Below are positions 1 to 8,099 of a stretch of 9,123 nt of DNA, piece after piece (positions within the stretch are counted from its first letter, which is position 1; each line of letters begins with the position of its first letter). Position numbers and translations under genes: made by a program. The notes under the pieces were generated by a model that worked only from the letters and a program-made list of their open reading frames with translations, did no database searches and was not told the DNA's origin. Origin of the DNA: Alphaproteobacteria bacterium (GTDB lineage Bacteria > Pseudomonadota > Alphaproteobacteria > Caulobacterales > Caulobacteraceae); NCBI GenBank assembly GCA_018895795.1, contig JAHINZ010000064.1, positions 1 to 9,123 of the forward strand, given 5' to 3'.

Positions 1-1
1 A

Positions 2-214
2 CCAATCGAGCGCCAGACTGGCGATCTGGAGGTCCAGCTTATCGGTCGACAATACACGTTCACGACGAACGGAGCCGACGATCTTCAGGTGGCATTCTAT
101 CTGATGCGCGTTGCTGGCGCCTGGCTCATTCGCGTGGCCGAGGAAGAGGGGCTTACCCTTTTTAGAGATCGCAGGGCCCCTATCGAGGAGCCTATGGATC
201 TTTTCGATAGCTGA
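2..214 (+). CDS. C-terminal fragment of an unidentified protein (5' end outside window)
   Basis: An open frame enters from the left edge and ends at TGA 212-214, giving about 70 residues with no internal stop. The piece reads as a short hydrophilic stretch, then a helix-like segment with the motif NGADDLQVAF, then an acidic tail ending MDLFDS. About 26 of 71 codons end in A or T by hand count, far more than in murC or ftsZ, which suggests an accessory gene or a recent arrival. The D-D-L-Q-x-A pattern followed by a hydrophobic helix is faintly reminiscent of small DUF6968-type proteins, but I cannot confirm that, and no function is assigned. It converges on the minus-strand gene, with only 11 nt between the two stop codons. 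In the Caulobacter dcw layout as I recall it, murG would be expected just before murC, and neither this gene nor the next one is murG. Confidence 0.55.
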   Translation, partial: PIERQTGDLEVQLIGRQYTFTTNGADDLQVAFYLMRVAGAWLIRVAEEEGLTLFRDRRAPIEEPMDLFDS

Positions 215-225
215 CGATCAGCGCT

Positions 226-733
226 TCAAGGCTCCGCCCCGGTCTCGATCAGTGGCCGGCCGATCCGCACCGCCTGCTCGACGCTGGTCGCGACCGGGAC
301 CGTGGCGAACGGCTTCCACCCATCACAGACGACCCTGAGCACCGCGTCATCCGTCCCGCCGCTGGCCGGAACCCCGGCCGGGCGGCGGTCGCCCATCAGC
401 GGGCCTTCGCGGCCGGTGGCGCGCAGGCTGGAAAAGCCGGCATGGGCCAGGGTGCGGGCCGGGCAATCGACGATCTCGTGGCGCCAGCCGCCCCAATAGG
501 CCTCGCCGGCCGCCTGGAAGTCGGCCTCGGCCACCTGCAGCACCCGGATCTGGAGCGCCTCGCCCTCGGGCTGGGCGCTGGTCAGGTCCACGAAGCTGGC
601 GAACCGGCCCACATCGGCCAGGCGCAGCTCAAGCGGGGCCGGGGGCGGCGTTTGAGCGAAGGCGGGCCTGATCCACAGGCTCAGGGCCAACAGGGCGTTT
701 CGCGGCGTGCGCAAATGGTCTAATCGGCTTTTC

Positions 734-735
<2 letters not shown>
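226..735 (-). CDS. Small secreted protein of unknown function, adhesin-E-like pattern
   Basis: This 169-residue product starts with a signal peptide: a basic n-region (K2, R4, R9, R12), a hydrophobic core at about 14-22, and a likely cleavage site after AFA at 25-27, before Q28. A proline-rich linker (TPPPAP, 29-34) leads into a single small domain. That domain has a F-V-D-L-T-S strand (48-53), an aromatic Y80-W81-G-G-W84 cluster, a D90-C91 pair followed by A-R-T, and a second cysteine in V-C-D-G-W (C137). The two cysteines could form a disulfide in the periplasm. The D-C-x-x-R-T plus late C-x-G arrangement resembles small surface-adhesin-E-type domains of Gram-negative bacteria, but this rests on memory of the pattern only. 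An upstream in-frame ATG at 837 would add 34 residues and bury the signal peptide, so I chose 735. The start overlaps the murC start. The gene is divergent from murC and is not part of the dcw operon. Confidence 0.7.
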
Positions 736-2148
<1,413 letters not shown>

Positions 2149-2152
<4 letters not shown>

Positions 2153-2670
2153 GCTGGAAGGCTTGGCTCGGAAAGCTGTTCGCTAAGCCTCCGCCCCAGA
2201 GGGAGCCTGACCCGTACTCGGCTTTGGTTGAGCCTTATCGCGGACTCTTGAACAGCTACGATGACCCGAAGGCCTTTCTGGATCAATTCGCGCACCTGCC
2301 AGAGCCGTCGAAGCACCTTTTCGCTGCGGAAGCGCTCGTGAGCGAAGTCGCCAACGGCGGCTTTTCTCAGCTCTTCCTCAATTCGACCGGCGTCTTGGCG
2401 CCCGAAGGCGTGAAGGGGTTGAAGGCCATCGGCATGCCTCAGGCGGCTGCGATCGCTGAGGAGGCGATGGCCTGGTTCGGAAGTGACTATCCCCGTGACT
2501 ACTACGTCCGCAATGATGCGCTGGCCGCTTTCGAGGAAGCGCACGGCGACCATGACGATGCCGATTGCCCGATCTGTACGATCGATGATCGCTTCTACGC
2601 CGTGATGTCCGACGAGAACGGCGGCTTCGAGGACGCCGCCAACCAATTTGCGAAACGACACGCCGGATGA
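2149..2670 (+). CDS. DUF4375 / DMP19-like acidic protein between murC and murB
   Basis: A 173-residue soluble protein with no signal peptide. It starts with GTG, overlapping the murC stop by 4 nt (GTGA), and its TGA overlaps the murB start by 4 nt (ATGA), so it sits in the operon without any spacer. The core E-x-x-x-x-E-V-A-N-G-G-F-x-Q-x-F-x-N-x-x-G (about 61-81) followed by a helix with G-V-K-G-L-K-A-I-G is the hallmark I associate with DUF4375, the family containing Neisseria DMP19, a DNA-mimic protein. I count 27 Asp/Glu against 14 Lys/Arg, so the protein is acidic, as a DNA mimic would be. A short C-P-I-C pair lies at 140-143 within a D-rich segment (134-147), which could be a metal site. 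About 45 of 173 codons end in A or T, clearly more than in murC or murB, pointing to later acquisition. Family call moderate; cellular role unknown. Confidence 0.85.
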
Positions 2671-3575
2671 CCTGGAAAACCCAACTCCCCGCCGTTCGCG
2701 GCAAGCTGCTGCTGGACGAGCCCTTGGGCCCGTTCACCTGGTTCCGGGTCGGCGGTCCGGCCGAGGTGCTGTTCCTGCCGGCCGACGCCGACGACCTGCG
2801 TGACTTCCTCAAGGCCCTGCCGCCCGAGGTTCCGGTCCAGGCCCTGGGCGTGGGCTCCAACGTGATCATCCGCGACGGCGGCGTCGAGGGCGTGGTCATC
2901 CGCTGCGCGGGCCGCGCCTTCGGCGAGGTCACGGTCGATCTCGACGACAACCTGATCATCGCCGGCCCGGCGGCCCTGGACGCCTCGGTGGCGCGGGCGG
3001 CGGCGAGGGCGGGGTTGGGCGGGCTGGAATTCTATGTCGGCATCCCCGGCACGGTGGGCGGCGCCCTGACCATGAACGCCGGCTGCTATGGTCGTGAAAC
3101 CCAGGACATCCTGGTCAGCGCCTGGGGCTATGACCGGTCCGGCGAGATGCGGGTCTGGAGCAACGAGGACTTCGGCTTCACCTATCGCCACACCGAGGTG
3201 CCGGAGGGCGGCATGTTCTGGGTGCAGGCGATGTTCCGGGGCACGCCCGATGATCCGGCCGATGTCCGCGACCGCATGGCCGAAATCACCGCCCGCCGCG
3301 AGACCACCCAGCCGATCCGCGAAAAGACCGGCGGCTCGACCTTCAAGAACCCGCCGGGCCATTCTTCGTGGAAGCTGGTCGACGAGGCCGGCTGGCGCGG
3401 CAAACCGTTTGGCGGGGCGATGTTCTCGCCGCTGCATTCGAACTTCCTGATCAACACCGGCGAGGCCACGGCCGCCGATCTGGAAGGTCTGGGCGACGCC
3501 GTCCGCGCCGACGTGTTGGCCAAGACCGGCGTTCAGCTGGACTGGGAAATCAAGCGGATCGGGCGGCCGGGATAG
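2667..3575 (+). CDS. murB: UDP-N-acetylenolpyruvoylglucosamine reductase MurB
   Basis: MurB reduces UDP-GlcNAc-enolpyruvate to UDP-MurNAc with NADPH through bound FAD, completing the sugar that MurC then loads. The 302-residue product has the N-terminal FAD-binding motifs TWFRVGGPA (24-32) and GVGSN (61-65), then GIPGTVGGA (125-133) and NAGCYG (137-142). The substrate-domain motif Y-R lies at 173-174. The catalytic serine is in GGSTFKNPP (S224), followed by WKLVDEAG and SPLHSNFLIN. The final catalytic glutamate is most likely E294 in LDWEIKR. Length fits the shorter MurB type common in alphaproteobacteria. The ATG overlaps the preceding DUF4375 gene stop (ATGA). In the usual arrangement ddl would follow within reach, but here a repeat element and a peptidase gene come next. 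Strong family match; all key residues are present. Confidence 0.97.
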   Translation: MTWKTQLPAVRGKLLLDEPLGPFTWFRVGGPAEVLFLPADADDLRDFLKALPPEVPVQALGVGSNVIIRDGGVEGVVIRCAGRAFGEVTVDLDDNLIIAGPAALDASVARAAARAGLGGLEFYVGIPGTVGGALTMNAGCYGRETQDILVSAWGYDRSGEMRVWSNEDFGFTYRHTEVPEGGMFWVQAMFRGTPDDPADVRDRMAEITARRETTQPIREKTGGSTFKNPPGHSSWKLVDEAGWRGKPFGGAMFSPLHSNFLINTGEATAADLEGLGDAVRADVLAKTGVQLDWEIKRIGRPG

Positions 3576-3582
3576 GCGGCCA

Positions 3583-3699
3583 AAGATCCTCCCCCTCCGG
3601 GGGAGGTGGCCCGGAGGGCCGGAGGGGGCCGGCGCGGCATAGGCCGAGAAGGCCCCCTCAGTCGCTCCGCGACAGCTCCCCCCAGAGGGGGAGCATCTT
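3583..3699. repeat. Compound palindromic intergenic repeat (REP-like)
   Basis: A 117-bp GC-rich element fills most of the murB-to-peptidase gap. It consists of nested and tandem hairpins: arms 3588-3595/3599-3606 (8 bp, 3-nt loop); 3608-3612/3616-3620; 3622-3630/3651-3659 (9 bp, 20-nt loop); 3661-3665/3669-3673; and 3675-3682/3687-3694 (8 bp, 4-nt loop). The outer ends 3583-3597 and 3685-3699 are also inverted repeats of each other with one mismatch, so the whole element is a palindrome. Elements of this composition occur in multiple copies in Caulobacter-type genomes, as far as I recall, but copy number cannot be seen here. It contains no GANTC, unlike the CIR repeats described in Caulobacter. 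Without a U-tract it is not a classic terminator, but it could stop transcription or stabilise the murB mRNA end. Confidence 0.85.
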
Positions 3700-3733
3700 C
3701 GGGCGCCGCCACACTTCAGCGCATTGCTGACTT

Positions 3734-3759
3734 TTCTCGACAAGCGCCAGTGCTATGAC
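3734..3759 (+). promoter_or_regulatory. Possible housekeeping promoter of the M28 peptidase gene
   Basis: GCTATGAC at 3752-3759 matches the Caulobacter-type sigma-73 -10 consensus (GCTANAWC) at all but one position. TTCTCGA at 3734-3740, 11 nt upstream, is a partial match to the -35 (TTGACGS). The gene lies behind a strong palindromic element, so a promoter of its own is plausible. A GANTC site at 3775-3779 lies between this box and the start codon. Based on motif matching only. Confidence 0.3.
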
Positions 3760-3786
3760 TGGCCAAACCTTGGAGAGTCCTCGCGC

Positions 3787-5187
3787 ATGTTCCGTTCCCT
3801 GCTGACCGCCGCCGCCGTTTCCGCCCTGCTCGTGGGCTCCGCTCACGCCCAGGACGTCAAGACCGCCGAGGCCCTGCGCGACAAGGCGCTGCGCGACTAC
3901 ACCGCCTGGGACATCACCGAGGACCTGACCACCAGCATCGGCCCGCGTCTGGTGGGCTCGCCGGCCATGGCCCGCGCCAAGGACTGGAGCGCGGCCAAGT
4001 TCAAGGCGCTGGGCTTCACCAACGTCAAGGTCGAGGCCTTCGCCAAGCCGTCCTGGACGCGCGGCGAGGAGAGCGCGGAACTGGTCGCTCCCTATCCGAT
4101 GAAGCTGAACATCGTCGGCCTGGGCCGCACCTTGCCGACCCCGGCTGACGGCATCGAGGCCGATGTGGCGCTGTTCAAGACCTATGCCGACCTGATCGCC
4201 GCCCCCGAGAGCGCGGTGAAGGGCAAGATCGTCGTGATCACCCAGCCGATGGTCCGCACCCAGGAAGGGACCGGCTATGGCGTGGCGGGGATCTCGCGGC
4301 GCTCGGGCCCGGTCGAGGCCGCCAAGCGCGGGGCCGTGGCGGTGCTGATCCGCTCGATCTCGACCTCGGACTCCACCGTGCCCCACACCGGCGTCACCGC
4401 CTTCGGCGACGGCGTCGCGACGATCCCCTCGGCCGCCATGGGCGTGCCGGAAGCCGAGCAGCTGGAACGCCTGGCCGCCAAGGGCCCGCTGCGCATCAAA
4501 CTGAAGCTGGCCTCGACCGTTGATCCCAAGAACGTGGCCTGGAACATCTCGGGCGACATCAAGGGCTCGGAAAAGCCCGATGAAGTGATCGTCATCGGCG
4601 GCCACCTCGACAGCTGGGACGTCGGCACCGGCGCCCTGGACGACGCCACGGGCGTGGCCATCACCACGGCGGCCGCCAAGCTGATCGGCGACCTGCCCAA
4701 GCACCCCAAGCGCACCCTCCGCGTCGTGATGTTCGGCTCGGAAGAAAGCGGCGGCTCGTCGGAAGCCTATGTCGAGGCCCACAAGGCCGAGATCCCCAAG
4801 ATCGTCATGACCGGGGAAAGCGACAGCGGCGCCGACCGGATCTATGCCCTGCGCCTGCCGGCCGGGGCCGGCGCCCACCCGCTGATCGCGACCGCCGCCG
4901 CCGTGCTGGCCCCGCTGAAGATCTATGTCGACCGCGCGCCCAACACCCATGGCGGTTCCGACATCGAGGGGCTGGAGGAAGCCGGCGTGCCGTCGATCGG
5001 CCTGTCGCAGGACGCCAGCCGCTATTTCGACTACCACCACACCATGGACGACACCCTCAACAAGGTGCGTCCCGACGAGCTGGCGCAGAACGTCGCCGCC
5101 TGGGCCAGTTTCCTTTATCTGGTGGCCGACAGCGACATCGACTTCCGGGCCCTGAAGGCGGCCGCCCCGGCGGCTCCCAGCCACTAG
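3787..5187 (+). CDS. Secreted M28-family zinc metallopeptidase with PA domain (carboxypeptidase Q-like)
   Basis: A 466-residue exported peptidase. A signal peptide covers residues 1-21 (hydrophobic 7-16, cleavage after AHA). A protease-associated (PA) domain is inserted at roughly 125-240. The catalytic M28 domain has GGHLDSWDVG (H273), GALDDATG (D285), MFGSEESGG (E319 as general base, E320 as ligand), GESDSGAD (D346), and YHHTMDDT (H417 or H418), so the full two-zinc ligand set is present. The HLDSWD-x-G-x-GA-x-DD pattern is that of the carboxypeptidase Q/PGCP branch, which cleaves small peptides. ATG 3787 is preceded by GGAG at 3772-3775; an earlier TTG at 3724 would spoil the signal peptide. 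It probably acts in the periplasm on di- or oligopeptides. A role in cell wall peptide recycling is only inferred from its position between murB and the ddl remnant; the substrate is unknown. Confidence 0.93.
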   Translation: MFRSLLTAAAVSALLVGSAHAQDVKTAEALRDKALRDYTAWDITEDLTTSIGPRLVGSPAMARAKDWSAAKFKALGFTNVKVEAFAKPSWTRGEESAELVAPYPMKLNIVGLGRTLPTPADGIEADVALFKTYADLIAAPESAVKGKIVVITQPMVRTQEGTGYGVAGISRRSGPVEAAKRGAVAVLIRSISTSDSTVPHTGVTAFGDGVATIPSAAMGVPEAEQLERLAAKGPLRIKLKLASTVDPKNVAWNISGDIKGSEKPDEVIVIGGHLDSWDVGTGALDDATGVAITTAAAKLIGDLPKHPKRTLRVVMFGSEESGGSSEAYVEAHKAEIPKIVMTGESDSGADRIYALRLPAGAGAHPLIATAAAVLAPLKIYVDRAPNTHGGSDIEGLEEAGVPSIGLSQDASRYFDYHHTMDDTLNKVRPDELAQNVAAWASFLYLVADSDIDFRALKAAAPAAPSH

Positions 5188-5194
5188 GACCGAC

Positions 5195-5285
5195 GCCCCG
5201 CCGGCACGCCCTGGCGGCGGGGCTGTCCACGGCCCGCCCTGTCAGGGGCGGGCCCCGGAGGCGCGCGCGACTTGGCGCCGCGCGC
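5195..5285. terminator. Tandem GC-rich hairpins after the peptidase gene
   Basis: Three inverted repeats follow the M28 stop codon within 100 nt: 5195-5203 pairs with 5215-5223 (9 bp, 11-nt loop), 5231-5239 with 5246-5254 (9 bp, 6-nt loop), and 5261-5267 with 5279-5285 (7 bp). All are almost purely G/C and lack a following T-run, so they are not canonical intrinsic terminators. The position suggests they end or process the peptidase transcript and insulate it from the ftsQ unit. Confidence 0.5.
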
Positions 5286-5498
5286 TCGGGCTCGGCCATA
5301 GGGTCACGCGGCCGGGATGGCGCGCACGATTTACGCGTCCACAGGTTTTTGTGCCCCTGGTCGCAAGGCTCCAGACCGGGCCTCCCCTGACCTTCCGCGA
5401 ACCTCTATCCCTTCCCCTGTAAGGGCTGGCGCCCCACGCGGGGGCAAGCTTGGCCGCTCAGCTCTTGGTTGCCGAGGCGTAACCGGGCTTGATGGCCG

Positions 5499-5513
5499 TT
5501 ATGACGACATTAA
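5499..5513 (+). promoter_or_regulatory. CtrA-like box upstream of ftsQ
   Basis: TTAT, a 7-nt spacer, then TTAA (followed by C) differs from the CtrA consensus TTAA-N7-TTAA at one position. It lies about 130 nt before the ftsQ ATG, inside the ddl remnant (the RYDDIN segment). CtrA is known to activate ftsQA late in the Caulobacter cell cycle, so the position fits. A GANTC site at 5620-5624 lies between the box and ftsQ. No binding data are available from the sequence. Confidence 0.55.
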
Positions 5514-5632
5514 CGACCTTCTGGGCCTTACTAGAGGCCAATACGAAACCCGACAGGACCACCGACTTCGCTCATCGCCGAGCAAGTCGCCCAGGTCGGA
5601 ATTTCGGTTGATCAACTCGGACTCTGGATGGT

Positions 5633-5637
5633 GGAGG
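5633..5637 (+). promoter_or_regulatory. ftsQ ribosome binding site (decides the start)
   Basis: GGAGG followed by a 6-nt spacer to ATG 5644 is the best Shine-Dalgarno sequence near the start of ftsQ. It is embedded in the codons for M-V-E-D of the ddl remnant tail. It supports a 303-residue FtsQ rather than a 412-residue product starting at 5317. Confidence 0.85.
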
Positions 5638-5643
5638 ACGCTT

Positions 5644-6555
5644 ATGCCCGCTGTAGTGCGGGGGGGATCGCCTAAGCCTAGGCGCCCTCGGGCCGAAGCG
5701 CCCGCAAGTCCAAACAAGGCTCGTTCGGCTCCGCGCAACGCCGCGCAGCCGGCCGCGAAGTTGCGCGCCGCTCGGGGCGTGGGTTTATCGCCCACGTACG
5801 CCTTGGGGGTCGCCGGCGCGGCCCTCGGTCTTGGGCTTGTGGTGATGCTCGCGACCGGCCATCGGGCCGAACGCCTCGTCACGGCCCTGCGCCAGGGCGT
5901 CGACAGCGAGTTCGCGTCCGCCGGCTTCAAACTCAAGACCGTTCGCATCCAGGGCGCCTCGGGGCCGGCCCAGGCCGATATCCTGCGCGCTTCGGGCCTC
6001 TATCTGGACCAGCCGACCCTGGGCCTGCGCCTGGCCGACATCCGCCAGCGCGTGGAGACGGTGGGCTGGGTCAAGGAGGCCAAGATCGTCCGCCTGCTGC
6101 CCGACACCGTGGTCATCGCCGTCAAGGAACGCCCGGCCCTGGCCGTCTGGCAAAGCGGCGGCCGCATGCGGGTGATCGACGGCGAAGGCCGGGTGATCTC
6201 CGAGGCCGACGCCGCGCGCTTCCCGCAATTGCCGCTGGTGGTGGGCGAGGGCGCCGACCAGGCCGCCGGCGCCATCCTGCCCGCCGTCGCCGCGCGCCCC
6301 CGGCTGCGCGATCGTCTCGAAGCGCTGGTGCGCGTCGACGATCGGCGCTGGGATCTGCGCCTGAAGGACGGCTCGCTGATCCAGCTACCGGCGATCGACG
6401 AAGAATCCGCTCTGATTCAGCTGGATCAGTTGGACCAAAGACAACGAATCCTCGATCTGGGGTTTGCGCGCATTGATCTGCGCGATCCCGAGATGGTGGC
6501 CGTAAGACCACGCGACGCGGCTCTGCCTGGGCAGACCACGGCAGGCGGGGCGTAA
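5644..6555 (+). CDS. ftsQ: Cell division protein FtsQ
   Basis: FtsQ is the bitopic inner-membrane divisome protein that links early and late division proteins. The 303-residue product has a basic, Pro/Ala-rich cytoplasmic tail (1-48), one membrane segment at about 52-71, a POTRA domain at roughly 97-165 (starting FKLKTVRIQG, with the ADILRASGL helix and the WVKEAKIVRLLPDTVVIAVKE strand-loop-strand), and the beta domain at about 166-290 (LAVWQSGG, RVIDGEGRVI, FPQLPLVVG). A start at ATG 5644 gives the expected length and N-terminus for Caulobacter. The same frame stays open back to 5317, but that stretch is ddl remnant read through. Three GANTC sites cluster in the 3' end (6403, 6414, 6446). 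ftsA follows after 27 nt, so the two are almost certainly cotranscribed. Confidence 0.96.
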   Translation: MPAVVRGGSPKPRRPRAEAPASPNKARSAPRNAAQPAAKLRAARGVGLSPTYALGVAGAALGLGLVVMLATGHRAERLVTALRQGVDSEFASAGFKLKTVRIQGASGPAQADILRASGLYLDQPTLGLRLADIRQRVETVGWVKEAKIVRLLPDTVVIAVKERPALAVWQSGGRMRVIDGEGRVISEADAARFPQLPLVVGEGADQAAGAILPAVAARPRLRDRLEALVRVDDRRWDLRLKDGSLIQLPAIDEESALIQLDQLDQRQRILDLGFARIDLRDPEMVAVRPRDAALPGQTTAGGA

Positions 6556-6582
6556 AGTGATGGTTTTGAGGTGACGATAGCG

Positions 6583-7908
6583 ATGTCGCGTTTGGAGGAC
6601 CGGAAACAGTCCCGTGACGGCCTGAAGGCGACGCTTGTGCGCCAGCCCGCGGTCGCGGCTGTCGATCTGGGCGCGTCGAAGGTCACGTGCTTCATCATGA
6701 AGGCGGACGGGATCCATCGGGATAACCGCACCCTGACCACGGCCGGCGTGGGCTATGTGCAGTCGCGCGGCGTGCGGGGCGGGGCGATCGTCAATCTGGA
6801 CGAGGCCGCCCAGGCCATCGCCCAGGCCGTCGAGCGCGCCGAGACCGTCGCCGGCGTCAATGTTCAGGGCGTCAGCGTCTGCACGGCCGGCGGCCAGCTG
6901 GCCAGCCATCGCGTCACCACCCAGGTGTCGCTGGGCGCCCGGCCGATCGCCGACGGCGACCTGTCGCGCGCCATCGCCTCGGCCCTGGCCCAGGTTCGCA
7001 TTCCCGGCCGCAAGCCGATCCACCTGCTGCCGATCGCCTGGTCGGTCGACGGCCAGAAGGGCATCCGCGACCCGCGCGCCATGTTCGGCCGGTCGCTGGG
7101 CCTGGAACTGCTGGTGGTCTCGATCAACGAGAACGTCTTCCACACCCTGGCCCACTGCGTGGAACGCGCGCATCTGTCCTTCGAGGGCGTGGTCGCCGCG
7201 CCCTTCGCCTCGGCCCTGGCGGCCCTGGAAGAGGACGAGATGGACCTGGGCGCCGTCTGTATCGACATGGGCGGCGGTTCGACCTCGGTGGCGGTGTTCA
7301 ACAACGGCGCCCTGTGCCACGTCGACAGCCTGGCCGTCGGCGGCGGGCACGTCACCCAGGACATCGCGCGCGGCCTGCAGACCTCGGTCGCCGGCGCCGA
7401 GCGCATCAAGACCCTGCACGGTTCGGCGATCGCCTCGGCCAACGAGGATCGCGAGATGATCGAGGCCCCGCCGCGCGGCGATGATCCGGGCGCCGGTCCG
7501 GTCATCGCGCCGCGCAGTTTGCTCAAGGGCATCATCCAGCCGCGCGTCGAGGAAACCCTGGAACTGCTGCGCGAACGCCTCAAGGCCTCGGGCGCGCCGG
7601 TCGAGCCGGGCGCGGGCATCGTGCTGACGGGCGGCGCCAGCCAACTGGCCGGCGTGCGCGAAGTCGCCGTGCGGGTGTTCGACCGTCCCGTCCGCCTGGG
7701 CCGGCCTCGCCGGGTGCCGCACCTGGCCGACGCCGCCTCGGGTCCGGCCTTCTGCGCCGCCGCCGGCGTGCTGCACCGCTCGGCCTTCGGACCGCGCGAA
7801 GTGGTCTCGCCCAAGGCCCTGGCCACGGCCGCCCTGCGCAAGCGTCCGATCGACCCCAACGCCAGCCCGATGGCCAAGGCCGCCGCCTGGTTGCGCGACA
7901 ACCTCTAG
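6583..7908 (+). CDS. ftsA: Cell division protein FtsA
   Basis: FtsA is the actin-like ATPase that anchors FtsZ filaments to the membrane and recruits later divisome proteins. The 441-residue product has the phosphate-1 motif AVDLGASKV (26-34), a 1C domain around 100-180 in place of the actin 1B domain, the phosphate-2 motif CIDMGGGSTSVAVF (226-239), and the adenosine motif IVLTGGASQLAGV (346-358). The last dozen residues (MAKAAAWLRDNL) form the expected amphipathic membrane-targeting helix after a variable linker. A GTG at 6571 is in frame, but ATG 6583 is better: GAGGTGA at 6568-6574 is a ribosome binding site with an 8-nt spacer, and the product then begins MSRLEDRKQ. No anomalies; codon use matches the core genes. 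Confidence 0.97.
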   Translation: MSRLEDRKQSRDGLKATLVRQPAVAAVDLGASKVTCFIMKADGIHRDNRTLTTAGVGYVQSRGVRGGAIVNLDEAAQAIAQAVERAETVAGVNVQGVSVCTAGGQLASHRVTTQVSLGARPIADGDLSRAIASALAQVRIPGRKPIHLLPIAWSVDGQKGIRDPRAMFGRSLGLELLVVSINENVFHTLAHCVERAHLSFEGVVAAPFASALAALEEDEMDLGAVCIDMGGGSTSVAVFNNGALCHVDSLAVGGGHVTQDIARGLQTSVAGAERIKTLHGSAIASANEDREMIEAPPRGDDPGAGPVIAPRSLLKGIIQPRVEETLELLRERLKASGAPVEPGAGIVLTGGASQLAGVREVAVRVFDRPVRLGRPRRVPHLADAASGPAFCAAAGVLHRSAFGPREVVSPKALATAALRKRPIDPNASPMAKAAAWLRDNL

Positions 7909-8099
7909 CGGTCGAGGCCAACGGCCCCGCTTGCGCCCTGTGGTCAAGCTGTCCCGGCGGTAAAAAAATCCGGCAGCGGCGTTCCGTCGCATCCTATGAG
8001 CCCGCCGCGCGGAACCCTTGGACCGCCAAGAGATTCTGTTGATCGAGCAGGTTTTGTGCCGTCTCAGCGCTCGACGCGGAGCCGACTCATATTATGCAG

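Larger units (their letters stand above)
5386..5675 (+). pseudogene. ddl: Decayed 3' remnant of ddl (D-alanine--D-alanine ligase)
   Basis: Ddl makes the D-Ala-D-Ala dipeptide for MurF and normally lies directly before ftsQ in this cluster type. Here only pieces of its C-terminal third can be read, in three frames. Frame A (5461-5511) gives ALGCRGVTGLDGRYDDI, matching the ALGCRGVxRxDxRYDD block. Frame B (5531-5560) gives LEANTKPDRT, matching LEVNTQPGMT, including the E-x-N metal ligands. Frame C (5562-5675) gives PTSLIAEQVAQVGIS, then LWMVEDA, and ends at TAA 5673-5675, matching PTSLVPEQAxxxGISF and the typical WMVEDA tail. A weaker match (PDLPR, then VRAGA) extends left to about 5386. The N-terminal and central ATP-grasp domains are missing: only about 450 nt separate the peptidase from ftsQ, where a full ddl needs about 950. 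The tail overlaps ftsQ by 32 nt. The family pattern is from memory; the order and spacing of three matched blocks make chance unlikely. Confidence 0.88.

Noticed and set aside
111..338. Plus-strand frame of 75 residues at the left edge
   Set aside because: It runs across the end of the partial gene and into the antisense of the secreted-protein gene, has an R/P/S-rich low-complexity product, and has no plausible function.
707..733. GTG start for murC nine codons upstream
   Set aside because: It has no better ribosome binding site, and the extra residues are not typical of the MurC N-terminus, which starts close to MIQRRRPVPF in Caulobacter as I recall.
3724..3786. TTG start giving a longer M28 peptidase
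   Set aside because: It would place 21 polar residues in front of a clean signal peptide; ATG 3787 has a Shine-Dalgarno sequence and yields a normal export signal.
5386..5675. ddl frameshifts as simple sequencing errors
   Set aside because: Single-base errors could explain frame changes, but not the absence of the first two thirds of the gene or the drift of conserved residues in the matched blocks. An assembly deletion cannot be fully excluded and is listed as a refuting test.
7962..7968. Run of seven A residues after ftsA as the T-tract of a terminator
   Set aside because: The run is A on the plus strand, so it would serve only a minus-strand transcript, and no long stem adjoins it on the correct side.
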